Shown: piece after piece, positions 36,599 to 45,723 of the stretch
How positions within the stretch are numbered: position 1 is the first letter of the stretch
Layout: each line of letters starts with the position of its first letter
Origin: Brevinematales bacterium
Lineage (GTDB): Bacteria > Spirochaetota > Brevinematia > Brevinematales > Thermospiraceae
Assembly (NCBI GenBank): GCA_026417555.1
Contig: JAOADA010000001.1
Coordinates: forward strand, 625,502-689,501
Direction of reading: 5' to 3'
DNA: 64,000 bases
Notes under the pieces: model-generated
What the model was told of the DNA's origin: nothing
Database searches by the model: none
What the model saw: only the letters and a program-made list of their open reading frames with translations
Program-made: the position numbers and the translations under genes

Positions 36599-37548
36599 GT
36601 CCCCTGCCTCTTATCAAGCGTCATAAGTGCGAGGGCCGCTGATCCCATCACACCTGCATCATTCACAAGAGCGGCTGGAATAATCTCACATGTCTCAAAC
36701 ATCTCTGTTTTAGCATAGAGAGAGGCATACTTTCTTATTCGATCAAAGAGAAAATCTCCCGCATGAGAAACCCCTCCCCCCACAATCACCGCTTCTGGAT
36801 TAAAAAGGTGAATAAGATTGGCAACTCCTATCCCTAAATAACGACAAGCCTCATCTACCACTTCAAGAGCAAGAGCATCCCCCTTTTTTGCCTCATCGAA
36901 AATCACCTTGGCACTCATCTCCCCCACCCGGGCTAATGTTGTGTGTTTTCCCATAGCTACAAGCCCTGTCGCCCTCTTGATCATGGCTGTTGCGGAACCA
37001 TACGCCTCCCAGCATCCATTAAGACCACACCCACAAGGACGACCCTCTGGCACAATCTTCATATGCCCAACCTCACCCGCAAAGTTTGCCACCCCTCCAT
37101 AGACATCCCCATTGATAAAAATGCCACCCCCAATCCCTGTACCCAAGGTAATCAGAACAAAGTCTCGGTACTTTTTCCCCGCTCCAAAGATATACTCCCC
37201 TCGAGCCGCATTGTTGGCATCATTATCAATCGCCACAGGAATCCCAAAACTCTTCTCAAGATCATCGGCCAGGGCATAGTTTTCAAGTGGCTGAATGTTG
37301 GGCATAAAACGAATCATTCCATGCTTTTTGTCTACGCCCCCAGGAACCCCTATCCCTATAGCCTTCACTCCCTCCATTCCCGAAAGAAGAGAATGAAGAG
37401 CCTCTTTGAGATTGGAAACAATAATATCCCGCTCACGACTTTCTGCCTTTGTAGGAACCTGATGGGTTTTTACAAGTTTTCCATCACGAGAAACCAGTCC
37501 TAATTTAATCGCCGTCCCTCCAAGATCAATACCAACAAAAAGCTCCAT
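36595..37548 (-). CDS. ROK-family sugar kinase (probable glucokinase)
   Basis: A 317-residue ROK protein: phosphate-binding VGIDLGGTAIK at the N-terminus, catalytic Asp in AIDNDANNAARGEY, and the zinc motif CGCGLNGCWE after GHMKIVPEG. No DNA-binding domain is present, so it is a kinase rather than a repressor; glucose is the likely substrate. I start it at the ATG with GGAGGAG 9 bases upstream; an ATG 30 bases earlier that overlaps the cheY stop is the alternative. Its place at the end of the chemotaxis operon links sugar metabolism to motility genes. Confidence 0.92.
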   Translation of the reverse strand: MELFVGIDLGGTAIKLGLVSRDGKLVKTHQVPTKAESRERDIIVSNLKEALHSLLSGMEGVKAIGIGVPGGVDKKHGMIRFMPNIQPLENYALADDLEKSFGIPVAIDNDANNAARGEYIFGAGKKYRDFVLITLGTGIGGGIFINGDVYGGVANFAGEVGHMKIVPEGRPCGCGLNGCWEAYGSATAMIKRATGLVAMGKHTTLARVGEMSAKVIFDEAKKGDALALEVVDEACRYLGIGVANLIHLFNPEAVIVGGGVSHAGDFLFDRIRKYASLYAKTEMFETCEIIPAALVNDAGVMGSAALALMTLDKRQGT

Positions 37549-37574
37549 AGAGAACAACTCCTCCATTCTCACAT

Positions 37575-37997
37575 TCATTTCAAAATCTGGGCCAATCTTT
37601 CAATAACCTTTTCTCGATCAATAGGTTTGACTAGGTATCCTTTTGCTCCAAGTTTAATAGCTTCCTTCACAGCCTCTGCCGTCCCAATGGCTGTAACCAT
37701 AATCACGGTAGCATTTGGATCAATGGCTTTGATTTCTTTGAGCGCGGTAATACCATCCATCTCCGGCATAGTAATATCAAGAGTCACCAAATCCACATTT
37801 GGATAAAGCTGTTTGTACAGCTCTACACCCTCTCGTCCATTGGTAGCTGTACCCGCTATCTCAAAATCTCGAGACATAAATATTTGTGAGAGGTGCTTGA
37901 TCACAAACTGAGAATCATCAATAATAAGCACCCGATAATGGCCACCTCCCACCTTTTTCCCGGTTGGCAGTCCGTTTTCATCAAATATGAGGGCCAT
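37575..37997 (-). CDS. cheY: chemotaxis response regulator CheY, spirochaete type
   Basis: A 140-residue receiver domain with an N-terminal extension of about 20 residues before the first strand, as in spirochaete CheY. The acidic pocket is LIIDDS (Asp27, Asp28), the phosphoacceptor Asp74 is in LVTLDITMPEMDG, Thr is in VTAIGTAE and Lys in LVKPID. It is phosphorylated by CheA and acts on the flagellar switch. The start has a strong GGAGGAG ribosome site; the longer frame starts within cheX. It lies downstream of cheA-cheW-cheX. Confidence 0.95.
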   Translation of the reverse strand: MALIFDENGLPTGKKVGGGHYRVLIIDDSQFVIKHLSQIFMSRDFEIAGTATNGREGVELYKQLYPNVDLVTLDITMPEMDGITALKEIKAIDPNATVIMVTAIGTAEAVKEAIKLGAKGYLVKPIDREKVIERLAQILK

Positions 37998-38010
37998 AGT
38001 CTCCTCCTTC

Positions 38011-38475
38011 TTATCCTTCTTTGAAAGCAACATTTATCTCTAGAATACCCAACGGTGTTTCTACGGGAATAATGAGGGCCTCCATATCCCCTTGCTCAAA
38101 AACCGTCAGATCCTTGCCAGTAATCATAGTCGGTGGGCTGAAATGAAAAGCAAGGTTTTCTTTTTCTAGTCTTGTCACTGCCCGCCCTGTGATCATGTTT
38201 GCCAACTCTCCAATAGTTGACATCACCATCTTGTCCAGACTATGAAATGTCTCTCCATTCATCTTTGATGCCAATTTGATAGCCACATCCTCCGTCATAT
38301 CAAAGACAACCCTTCCATTCACCTGCCCCGTGACTCCAATAACAATAGCCACACCCTTCATAGATTCACCCAGTTTTTTCAGATACAACTGTCCACGCTT
38401 GACATCTGTCTGCAGTACTTCCTTGAGGATATCAAAAGCAGCTTCCACAAAGGGATTGATGTACTCTATGCGCAT
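38011..38475 (-). CDS. cheX: CheY-P phosphatase CheX
   Basis: A 154-residue protein of the CheC/CheX/FliY phosphatase family. The opening MRIEYINPFVEAAFDILKEV and the later IGELANMITGRAV are family signatures; the latter region carries the Glu and Asn that attack the phosphoaspartate. CheX removes phosphate from CheY in Thermotoga and Borrelia. Its position between cheW and cheY is the spirochaete order. It starts 9 bp after cheW. Confidence 0.95.
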   Translation of the reverse strand: MRIEYINPFVEAAFDILKEVLQTDVKRGQLYLKKLGESMKGVAIVIGVTGQVNGRVVFDMTEDVAIKLASKMNGETFHSLDKMVMSTIGELANMITGRAVTRLEKENLAFHFSPPTMITGKDLTVFEQGDMEALIIPVETPLGILEINVAFKEG

Positions 38476-38484
38476 ACTACCTCC

Positions 38485-39000
38485 TTAGCCATTTCCATAG
38501 AGCGAAGATAAATACTGTACCAACCTATCCATATCAATAAAAAGAATCTCCTGATCCTGCTTCAGGATAACTCCTGCAATCATAGCATGCTGAGACCACT
38601 TGGAAATATACTCCCCACCCTGGTACTCGTTCTCAAAAACCTCAATATGCTTGTAGATACTATCCACCATAAGCCCAAAAAGATTTCTCTGGTACTTCAC
38701 CACAATCACATACCTATCCTCATCATCAACAACCCTCCGCCCCTGATAGGAGTCCGGAAGGGAGAGAATCCGTCTGAGGCTATACACCGGGATAATATTT
38801 CCCCGCAGGTTATATACGCCAAGAAGTTTATCGTGTGTGTTAGGAAGGAGGAAAATCTTTCTGGCAAAGAGGATACTCTCTATATCATCCATAGCCAAGG
38901 CATATAGCTGCCCCTCAAGAGCAAAACTGATACACTGCATGACCACCTGATGTACAACCACGCCCTCATCGGCTACAAGACGTTTATTGCGAATAGCCAT
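38485..39000 (-). CDS. cheW: chemotaxis coupling protein CheW
   Basis: A 171-residue CheW domain linking receptors to CheA. The fold is recognised from QCISFALEGQLYALAMDDIESIL, LLGVYNLRGNIIPVYSLRRIL and FGLMVDSIYKHIEV. Its start overlaps the end of cheA by 17 bp, which couples their translation. A short N-terminal extension (about 15 residues) precedes the domain. Confidence 0.95.
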   Translation of the reverse strand: MAIRNKRLVADEGVVVHQVVMQCISFALEGQLYALAMDDIESILFARKIFLLPNTHDKLLGVYNLRGNIIPVYSLRRILSLPDSYQGRRVVDDEDRYVIVVKYQRNLFGLMVDSIYKHIEVFENEYQGGEYISKWSQHAMIAGVILKQDQEILFIDMDRLVQYLSSLYGNG

Positions 39001-41209
39001 TGGTCACCCCGTTTTTTTTCACAATAGTGGGATAGGCCTGAATAAGTCCCCCAAGATCCACAATATATCCTATGTTTCCATTGCCAATAATAGTACCTGC
39101 CGCAATACCCGGACTCTTGATAAGCCGGTTATTAAAAGGTTTAATCACCACATCCTGTTCCCCAACAATTTCATCCACGACAAGACCATAGTGCTTCTCT
39201 CCCTGCTTCGCCAGGATACAATACACACTTCCCTCACGTTCTTGGGATTCATGGTAAAAGAACTTCCGTAAAAAGAGCAAAGGCACAAACTCCCCACGAA
39301 CATTGAGGTGAGGCTCCCCCTCGATGTCCACCATATCCCCTTTCTGAAGTATCAAGGTCTCATCGATAGAAACAATAGGAAGAATATAGGAAAAGCCAGA
39401 AACCACCACATGGAGTCCCTGAATAATAGCCAGTGTGAGAGGAAGTTTCACCTGAATACGTGTTCCCTTGTCCTTGGCGGTAAAGATAGATACACTCCCC
39501 CCAAGTTGCTCAATCTTTTTTTTCACCACGTCCATCCCTACCCCTCTGCCAGAAAGTTCCGTCACTTGTTCTGCTGTGGAAAATCCTGGCAAAAATATCA
39601 ACGCGAGAGCCTCCTTGGAAGAGAGATTTTCCGCGGTGCTAGCTGAGATGAGCCCCTTTTCTATAGCCTTTTGCTTTATCTTTTCTACATCAATCCCTCG
39701 ACCATCATCACTGATCTCAATATACACATGTTCTCCCTCATGATACGCACGAATAAGAATCTTGCCCTGTTTCGGTTTCTCTTTGGCAACCCTCTCTGAA
39801 GGAGACTCTATGCCATGATCAATGCTATTGCGCAAAATATGGATAAGAGGATCAAAGAGGTCATCTACCATACCCTTGTCTATCTCTGTCTCCACACCCT
39901 CAATCTCAAGAGTGATCTCCTTGCCTAAACGCTGGGCCTGATCCCGTACTAACCGCGGAAATCGAGAAAACACCTGCTGAATAGGAACCATACGAAGACC
40001 TGTGACATTTTCTTGAAGAGCCGAAGAGATCTGATTAAAACGCTGAAGAATATCTTGATACTGCTCAAGGGCATTCTCTAAATCCTGAAAATACTCCCTC
40101 AGTCGCTGATTGAGTTCCTCATTGTGAGAGGTATTCTCATCAAGTGTGAGCTTCTGAAGTCCGGAAAGAAATGGTTTCAACACGAGCCTCATACCATTGT
40201 ATCCTTTCATAATCAGCTGGCTTGTTTCATGAAGAAGGGCTTTATTAATCACCAATTCCCCTACAAGATTGAGAAGCTCATCTATACGGCTACTCTCCAC
40301 CCTGAGAGTAGAAGAGGTTTTCAAAGATTCTGAGGGTTCCGCTGTTGTTCCTGGCTTCTGGGGCTTATCTGACGAAGAAGGGGAAGAAGGAGAAGAGATC
40401 ACTGGCGTCTTATGACCTGCCATCACATCTGATTCCACTTTCTCTATGTCGTTTTGCGAAAGTCTTCTTACCACCAGGTCCGTCACCAAATCCCGCATAA
40501 ACGTTTTTTCTCGGATGAAGGTTTCATCCTTATCCGTCATCACTACCAACCGAAAGTGTGGACGAAACTCCTTTTCAAGGATCTCGAGAGAAGGCTCCAT
40601 CCGAATAATTTGGGCAAAATCCCCCACCAAAGCATAGATCTGAAAAGCCGAGACATCTTTCATCTCATAGTTTTCATTGAAAACATAAAAAAGCTCATAC
40701 ACAGCAAAATTCTGATGCAAAAATTCAAGAATAAGCGACCGCTCATACGAAGTGAGATAAGCAAGAGAGGTATCCGCAGAAGAAGACTCTCTCCCCTTTT
40801 CTTGAGGGATAATCTCCCTCTTCAGCTGGAGATAAGACAGAATCTGCGCATACACATCCCGGGAGAGTTCATCGGGATACACATCCCCATTCCGACGGGC
40901 ATCAAGCATACCCTCGATCACATCTTTCGCCCGCAACAAGAGAGAGATGAGGTCGGGACTCACTGCAATCTCAGATTTCCTCACCTTGTCCAAGAGATCC
41001 TCAAGCCTATGAGCAAACTCTTTGATCTCACTAAAACCAATCGTCCCTGCCCCACCTTTGATAGTGTGAACAGCACGAAAGATCTCAGCAACCGCACCCG
41101 CATTCTCCCCATCTTTTTCCAGGGAGAGGAGACTATTCTCCATGCTTTGGACAAGCTCAAGCGCCTCACTCATAAAATCGGCAATGAGTTCCTGGGATAT
41201 ACCTTCCAT
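38984..41209 (-). CDS. cheA: chemotaxis histidine kinase CheA (main system)
   Basis: A 741-residue kinase with an Hpt domain (His48 in AVHTIKGGAGT), a middle region (about 150-265) that may act as response-regulator docking domain, a Ser/Pro-rich linker (about 273-300), and a dimerisation domain (about 305-430). The ATPase shows LIHILRNSIDHGIES, ISDDGRGID and GRGVGMDVV, and a CheW-like C-terminus closes the protein. It phosphorylates CheY and CheB. The promoter at 41231-41259 lies between cheB and this gene, so cheA-W-X-Y can be transcribed apart from the upstream cheR-cheB. Confidence 0.96.
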   Translation of the reverse strand: MEGISQELIADFMSEALELVQSMENSLLSLEKDGENAGAVAEIFRAVHTIKGGAGTIGFSEIKEFAHRLEDLLDKVRKSEIAVSPDLISLLLRAKDVIEGMLDARRNGDVYPDELSRDVYAQILSYLQLKREIIPQEKGRESSSADTSLAYLTSYERSLILEFLHQNFAVYELFYVFNENYEMKDVSAFQIYALVGDFAQIIRMEPSLEILEKEFRPHFRLVVMTDKDETFIREKTFMRDLVTDLVVRRLSQNDIEKVESDVMAGHKTPVISSPSSPSSSDKPQKPGTTAEPSESLKTSSTLRVESSRIDELLNLVGELVINKALLHETSQLIMKGYNGMRLVLKPFLSGLQKLTLDENTSHNEELNQRLREYFQDLENALEQYQDILQRFNQISSALQENVTGLRMVPIQQVFSRFPRLVRDQAQRLGKEITLEIEGVETEIDKGMVDDLFDPLIHILRNSIDHGIESPSERVAKEKPKQGKILIRAYHEGEHVYIEISDDGRGIDVEKIKQKAIEKGLISASTAENLSSKEALALIFLPGFSTAEQVTELSGRGVGMDVVKKKIEQLGGSVSIFTAKDKGTRIQVKLPLTLAIIQGLHVVVSGFSYILPIVSIDETLILQKGDMVDIEGEPHLNVRGEFVPLLFLRKFFYHESQEREGSVYCILAKQGEKHYGLVVDEIVGEQDVVIKPFNNRLIKSPGIAAGTIIGNGNIGYIVDLGGLIQAYPTIVKKNGVTNGYSQ

Positions 41210-41230
41210 CTCTTTCTCTTTTCCCTTTAT

Positions 41231-41259
41231 AGTATAGAATAAAACAAAAAATCTCTCAA
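41231..41259 (-). promoter_or_regulatory. internal promoter for cheA-cheW-cheX-cheY
   Basis: On the minus strand TTGAGA (41259-41254), 17 bp, TATACT (41236-41231), in the 51-bp gap between cheB and cheA. Confidence 0.8.
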
Positions 41260-41260
41260 G

Positions 41261-42355
41261 TTATTTCTTTCCTGCAATCATGGTGATTGCCTTTCCAATT
41301 TCCTGGATAGGAAGCACCACATCAACCCCATGGTTTTTCACCGCATTTCCAGGCATCCCCCACACCACCGAGGTATGTTGATCCTGAGCAATCACAATAG
41401 CCCCTTGTTGACGAAGTTTCGGTGTCTCAAGAGAGCCATCCTTGCCCATCCCACTCAAAATAACCACAAGCACCTTTTTTCCCACAGCAAGTCGAATAGA
41501 TTCCAAAAACACATCTACCGAAGGCTTGAAAAAAAACTCTTCATACGTGCGTTCATCCCTATGATAAACAAGTCGGCCATTTTCCAAAGTGATGCGAGCA
41601 TGATATCCCCCTGGACAAATATAAATAACCCCCTTTTCCAAAACCTCTCCCTCACCAAGCTCCTTCACAGGACGATGATACGCCAGAGAAAGATTTTTGG
41701 CAAACTCTCCTGTAAATAACGCCGGCATATGCTGAGCTATCACCATAGGAATAGAGAGATCTCCCAGACTCTCCATAATCACCCTGATAGCATTCGGCCC
41801 CCCTGTCGAGGAACCAACAGCCACCACCTCAGGAGAAAGCGGCTTCTCCCTCATGACAAGCTGAAGACTCTCTAAAGAATCTCTCACCCTCTCAACCAGT
41901 GGTTCTTCTTTTTTCTCTGTTGGCATCCCTGGCTGTGCCTGATAATACAACCCCTCTATCTTGAGGAGAAACTCCTTCTTGACCTCCTCAAGATTCTGAT
42001 AGATAGGAGAATCCGGCTTGAGAATGATCTCTTTTGCCCCCAAAGACAAGGCTTCCCACGTAGTTGGACTTCCCTCTTCCACCACAGAACTAAACACAAT
42101 CACATGAGGTCTCTCTTTGAGTTCTACTCTCTCCTTCAGATAACGAAGGACTTCAAGCCCATTCATCTCCGGCATCTCAATGTCCAAAATAACCACATCC
42201 GGTTTGTAGAGAAATATCTTCTGAAGCCCAATCTTGCCATTTGGGGCACTCCCTATCACCTCAAGAGTTGGAATCTCCGAAAGGATCTGGGTAACATATT
42301 TCCGTATCAACACCGAATCATCTACAACAAGAACTTTGATCTTACGACCGGACAT
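41261..42355 (-). CDS. cheB: chemotaxis methylesterase CheB (main system)
   Basis: A 364-residue protein: receiver domain (VVDDS; Asp58 in VVILDIEMPEMNG), linker, and methylesterase/deamidase domain with the catalytic Ser in GSSTGGP, His in AQHMP and Asp in LSGMGKDGS. It removes methyl groups from receptor glutamates for adaptation. The frame begins with TTG at 42361, but the ATG at 42355 has the better-placed GGGGA site. It overlaps cheR by 14 bp. Confidence 0.95.
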   Translation of the reverse strand: MSGRKIKVLVVDDSVLIRKYVTQILSEIPTLEVIGSAPNGKIGLQKIFLYKPDVVILDIEMPEMNGLEVLRYLKERVELKERPHVIVFSSVVEEGSPTTWEALSLGAKEIILKPDSPIYQNLEEVKKEFLLKIEGLYYQAQPGMPTEKKEEPLVERVRDSLESLQLVMREKPLSPEVVAVGSSTGGPNAIRVIMESLGDLSIPMVIAQHMPALFTGEFAKNLSLAYHRPVKELGEGEVLEKGVIYICPGGYHARITLENGRLVYHRDERTYEEFFFKPSVDVFLESIRLAVGKKVLVVILSGMGKDGSLETPKLRQQGAIVIAQDQHTSVVWGMPGNAVKNHGVDVVLPIQEIGKAITMIAGKK

Positions 42356-43148
42356 ACACAATCCCCTGTGAAAAACTCTGTGGAGAAAAAAGATCAGTGA
42401 TACCTATGAGACTTTCCGAATGCCCAATAAACAAAAATCCCCCCTCTGCCATTGTTCGATGAATATTTTCCAGTACTTTTAATTGTACGGCAAGATCAAA
42501 ATAAATCAAGACATTTCGACAAAAAACGATGGGGACATTTCGGAGACCATTATCATAGATCAAGTTATGATAATCAAAACGCACATGCTGAGCAAGGGAA
42601 GGTTGGATTTGATATCCCATCGCCTGCTTTGTGAAATACCGAGCCACAATGTGAGGAGAAACCTTGACCAATGCTTTTTCGGGAAATACCCCTTCTTTAG
42701 CCACAAAAAGACTCTGTAGACTGATATCCGAGCCTATCACAAGATAATCCCATCCCACAAGACGATTCGCTCTCAAAAAATTGTCCACCGTCATTGCCAG
42801 GGAATACGGTTCCTCCCCCGTCGAACAACCGGCACTCCACAAAACCAGTTTTTTCTCCTGCGTTCTTTCCACAACACGGGGCAAAATCTCCTTCTCAAGC
42901 ATCTCAAAATGACGAGGATAACGAAAAAAACTCGTAAAGTTCGTAGTTACAAAATCCAAGAAATCACGAAACTCTTGAGCATTCGCCCTGAGCTCTTGAA
43001 GGTATGCTTCAGCGGAACAATTTTTTTCCTTGATTCTTGTTCTCAACCGACTCTCCAGAACTGTGAGATTCGAATCCTGAAAAACAATCCCACTTGCCTG
43101 GTATACCATATCTGCTACTTGTTTGAGAAGACTCTCAGAAAACTCCAT
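42342..43148 (-). CDS. cheR: chemotaxis methyltransferase CheR (main system)
   Basis: A 268-residue SAM-dependent methyltransferase with the CheR N-terminal helical domain (about 1-75) and catalytic domain (SAM loop SAGCSTGEEPYSLAM; FCRNVLIYFD; FIGHSESL). It methylates receptor glutamates. The ATG overlaps the stop of the upstream gene by one base (TAATG) with GGGAG upstream; a longer frame is not needed. It forms a pair with the cheB that follows. Confidence 0.95.
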   Translation of the reverse strand: MEFSESLLKQVADMVYQASGIVFQDSNLTVLESRLRTRIKEKNCSAEAYLQELRANAQEFRDFLDFVTTNFTSFFRYPRHFEMLEKEILPRVVERTQEKKLVLWSAGCSTGEEPYSLAMTVDNFLRANRLVGWDYLVIGSDISLQSLFVAKEGVFPEKALVKVSPHIVARYFTKQAMGYQIQPSLAQHVRFDYHNLIYDNGLRNVPIVFCRNVLIYFDLAVQLKVLENIHRTMAEGGFLFIGHSESLIGITDLFSPQSFSQGIVYVRS

Positions 43149-44029
43149 TACGACTCCCACACAAGTGCCTTGTAGGTTTCTATCTTCTCTGGAAGCTCGT
43201 ACTCCAACAGATCTCCCAAAAGTACCACATCATACTTCTCAAAAGCAGAAACAATATCTGAGAGAAGGGCATTCAGTCCCTGGGCAAGATTCTCAATCTC
43301 ATCCTCTCGACTTGCAAAATTCCCCGCATTTTGCCTGAGGTAGAGCACTGCTGATTCTAAAACAGAAATCACTTGATGGATTTTGTCAAATGCCAATCTG
43401 TCCTGTCCCAATTGGAAACTCTCAGCAATCTGAGGAAGTATCTCCAAAAGACCATCCAAAGCCTGCCCAAGTTCCCCTTTGTCTATCCGTCCAGAAACAA
43501 CACATTTAGAAGCCAAAACCTCAAAATAGTGAGAGAGGCTTTGCATCACCTGAACAAGCTGGGGAATATCCTTTTCTTCTTTCTCCTCTCCTTGAAAATA
43601 CTGCAACAGATCAAGCAAGGTACGACGAATAAGAGAGTTTTCCATCATCTCCACAGGAGAAAGTGATTGGACAATCTCCACCACCTCAAGAATCCATTCT
43701 ATAATTTCCCGATATTGTGCCACATGGGCATATCCATTGGTTCTCAGATCCTCAGCCACAGAAACACAGATCTCTCGCGACTTTTCAAGGAGTGTCTCTA
43801 CTACCTGCTGTTTGTCCGTTACCTCAAGTTCTATCTTTTCAATCTCTTCTACAGCAATCCTACCGAGGGTTTCATTGTCACTAGAATAAAACTCTCCATT
43901 GATAGTTACTCCTGTGATAATCTTGTCCTCTTCAGCAAAAATCTTTGTCAAGGACATCACGACATCCAGGGCTGTCTTCTCATGCTCCAGCGTCACCTCA
44001 ATCCTTTCCCCATTAATATACAGTTGCAT
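43148..44029 (-). CDS. unknown protein heading the chemotaxis operon, beta-grasp-like N-terminus
   Basis: A 293-residue soluble protein. The first about 75 residues (MQLYINGERIEVTLE...IEKIELEV) read like a small beta-grasp or ubiquitin-like unit. The rest is a long helical region, acidic and Leu/Gln-rich, with probable coiled coils. It has no receiver, Hpt or CheW motif. ATG 44029 with an AAGGAGAAAGG site is a better start than the long frame, whose first 49 residues look non-coding. It overlaps cheR by one base, so a role in chemotaxis or motility is likely, but I cannot name one. Confidence 0.7.
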   Translation of the reverse strand: MQLYINGERIEVTLEHEKTALDVVMSLTKIFAEEDKIITGVTINGEFYSSDNETLGRIAVEEIEKIELEVTDKQQVVETLLEKSREICVSVAEDLRTNGYAHVAQYREIIEWILEVVEIVQSLSPVEMMENSLIRRTLLDLLQYFQGEEKEEKDIPQLVQVMQSLSHYFEVLASKCVVSGRIDKGELGQALDGLLEILPQIAESFQLGQDRLAFDKIHQVISVLESAVLYLRQNAGNFASREDEIENLAQGLNALLSDIVSAFEKYDVVLLGDLLEYELPEKIETYKALVWES

Positions 44030-44337
44030 CCCTTTCTCCTTATCACCTATAATATAACATATATCGACAAAAAAAAGAAAAAACTTTGAGAACTTTTCGG
44101 GAAAGCACCCATAAACAGCCGAAGAGAACATCAGAAAGAATGAAAGACCTTGCCCAAGGGGCGCTCTTGCGCTCAAAAATATATAACTCTCCCCCCATCA
44201 CGTGAGAACAGGTTTATCCAAACAAGAAACTCATAAGAAAGTGAGTCCACACTTTCCCAGAAAAAAACTCAACAAAATACCCTCCCCCTTGCGAAACTTT
44301 CATATGAAAAAAATTTTTGAAAAATACACAAAAAAAC

Positions 44338-44366
44338 TTTACTTTTTATGAGCTATGCCGTATACT
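44338..44366 (+). promoter_or_regulatory. promoter for the zinc-ribbon protein
   Basis: TTTACT (44338-44343), 17 bp, TATACT (44361-44366). Together with 44400-44435 it fills most of the divergent gap 44030-44451. The part 44030-44337 is AT-rich near the chemotaxis operon and has no gene; a TATATT/TATAGG area at about 44047-44060 may be that operon's promoter, but I cannot assign boxes. Confidence 0.55.
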
Positions 44367-44399
44367 ATACATAAGTGAACAGCAGGTGAGGTCTTTGGT

Positions 44400-44435
44400 T
44401 TAGCCATCATTTGCTGATTCTCAAATCATGGCTAA
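44400..44435 (+). promoter_or_regulatory. 14-bp hairpin in the 5' leader of the zinc-ribbon gene
   Basis: TTAGCCATCATTTG (44400-44413) pairs with CAAATCATGGCTAA (44422-44435) with one mismatch and an 8-base loop. It ends a few bases before the AAAAGGAGG ribosome site of the gene at 44452. It lies in the transcribed leader if the promoter at 44338-44366 is right. Confidence 0.6.
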
Positions 44436-44451
44436 CTCAAAAGGAGGGTCT

Positions 44452-44634
44452 ATGCCAGACAAAATTCTCACCTGCAAAGATTGTGGGAAGGAATTCACCT
44501 TCACAGAAGGTGAACAGGCTTTCTACCAGGAAAAGGGGTTCACCAATGAACCCGCTCGCTGTCCTGATTGCCGTCGTGCACGTAAACAGCAGCGAAACAA
44601 TCGTTCCTTTGGTGGCGGTTCTTCCAGGTGGTAG
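44452..44634 (+). CDS. small zinc-ribbon protein
   Basis: A 60-residue protein made of one zinc ribbon: ILTCKDCGKEFTFT with the first Cys pair and PARCPDCRRARK with the second, then a basic, Gly/Ser/Arg-rich tail. This matches the widespread short family of zinc-ribbon proteins (probable zf-trcl type) whose job is unknown; the basic tail suggests RNA or ribosome binding. The start at ATG 44452 has a strong AAGGAGG site; the ATG 24 bases upstream overlaps the leader hairpin and is not used. A terminator follows, so it is a single-gene transcript. Confidence 0.88.
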   Translation: MPDKILTCKDCGKEFTFTEGEQAFYQEKGFTNEPARCPDCRRARKQQRNNRSFGGGSSRW

Positions 44635-44696
44635 GGATGCCTGACGGGATCCTGAGTCACCTGAATCCATAGAAGACACAAGTCCCGTAATCCCCA

Positions 44697-44728
44697 AGCA
44701 CCCCCAAGAGTGGGGGTGCTTTTTTTTC
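44697..44728 (+). terminator. intrinsic terminator after the zinc-ribbon gene
   Basis: A G/C-rich perfect stem (AGCACCCCCA with TGGGGGTGCT), 4-base loop and a run of eight or nine T follow the gene stop by about 65 bp. Confidence 0.95.
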
Positions 44729-44803
44729 CAAGGAAGAGCAAAGACATATCCTCAAAGAAACAGACCTCCCTTAAGCCCTTTTCCTCGGAAAGTTTTGCTT
44801 ACG

Positions 44804-45706
44804 CTACAGCTTTTTTCTTCCACCAAAAAACTCCTTCTCTTTACACCGATCTGTTTCATACTGAAGGGTGACATGAGCAATACCAAAATCAGCAAGCCTC
44901 TTTTCCACTTCTTTGCCAACCTCGCAGGCCTCAGAAAGAGAACAATCCTCCATCTCAATATGGGCTTCTAAATACACCGTATGCTCATCAGAACGCCATG
45001 TATGCACATGATGGATATTTTTCACCCCAGGAACCTCCCCTATCACCTTTTCAATCCGCTGATAATCTAAGGGAGCCGCCGCCTGCATCAGAATATCTAG
45101 TGTCTCTTGCACAACTTTCCATGACTCCTTCATCATCCAGAGAGCAATACCTATCGAAAAGAGACCATCTAACCAAAAAAAGTCTTTTCTCCACCATACA
45201 ACAAGCCCCACACCCACTACTACCAAGGAAAAAAAAGCATCTGAAAGGAGATGAAGGTAACTCGATCGAAAATTGAGACTGTGTTGTGCATCGGCATGGA
45301 GAACCCATCCTGAAATAGCATTCGCAACAAACGTCATAGAACCAACTATCACCATTATCATACCACCAGGAGCCAATGGGGAAAAAAATCTCTCCACAGC
45401 CTCACGAATGATGAAAAGAGAGATACCAATCAAGACAAGGGCATTTACAAAGGCTGAGAGAATCTCTGCTCGCTTATATCCATAGGTATGTTTTGCTGTC
45501 GCTTCACGCCTCGCCACATGCCGTGTGTAGAAACTCAGGACAACCGCTGCCACGTCGCTGAGATTGTGAAGGGCATCAGAGAGAAGGGCAAGACTCCCTG
45601 AAAGTATCCCTGCCACCGCCTCTCCAACACTTATCACCACATTGAGAGAGAAAATGAGCCAAAATTTCCACAAAGAAACTCCATGATCGTTTTCGTGCAT
45701 ATGCAT
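44804..45706 (-). CDS. cation diffusion facilitator (CzcD/ZitB-like zinc exporter)
   Basis: A 300-residue protein with six membrane helices and a cytoplasmic C-terminal domain, the standard CDF plan. The metal-site motif HNLSD occurs in helix II and HLLSD in helix V, the His/Asp pairing typical of Zn/Cd exporters, and a His-rich N-terminus (MHMHENDH) adds ligands. It trades cytoplasmic zinc for protons. A GAGGAG site precedes the ATG. The 219-bp gap to the VanX-type gene upstream holds only a doubtful small frame. Confidence 0.93.
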   Translation of the reverse strand: MHMHENDHGVSLWKFWLIFSLNVVISVGEAVAGILSGSLALLSDALHNLSDVAAVVLSFYTRHVARREATAKHTYGYKRAEILSAFVNALVLIGISLFIIREAVERFFSPLAPGGMIMVIVGSMTFVANAISGWVLHADAQHSLNFRSSYLHLLSDAFFSLVVVGVGLVVWWRKDFFWLDGLFSIGIALWMMKESWKVVQETLDILMQAAAPLDYQRIEKVIGEVPGVKNIHHVHTWRSDEHTVYLEAHIEMEDCSLSEACEVGKEVEKRLADFGIAHVTLQYETDRCKEKEFFGGRKKL

Positions 45707-45723
45707 ACTCTATCTCCTCATAA

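Noticed and set aside
43667..44089. 140-codon plus-strand frame opposite the head of the chemotaxis operon
   Set aside because: No ribosome site, no domain, and it overlaps a gene that fits the operon.
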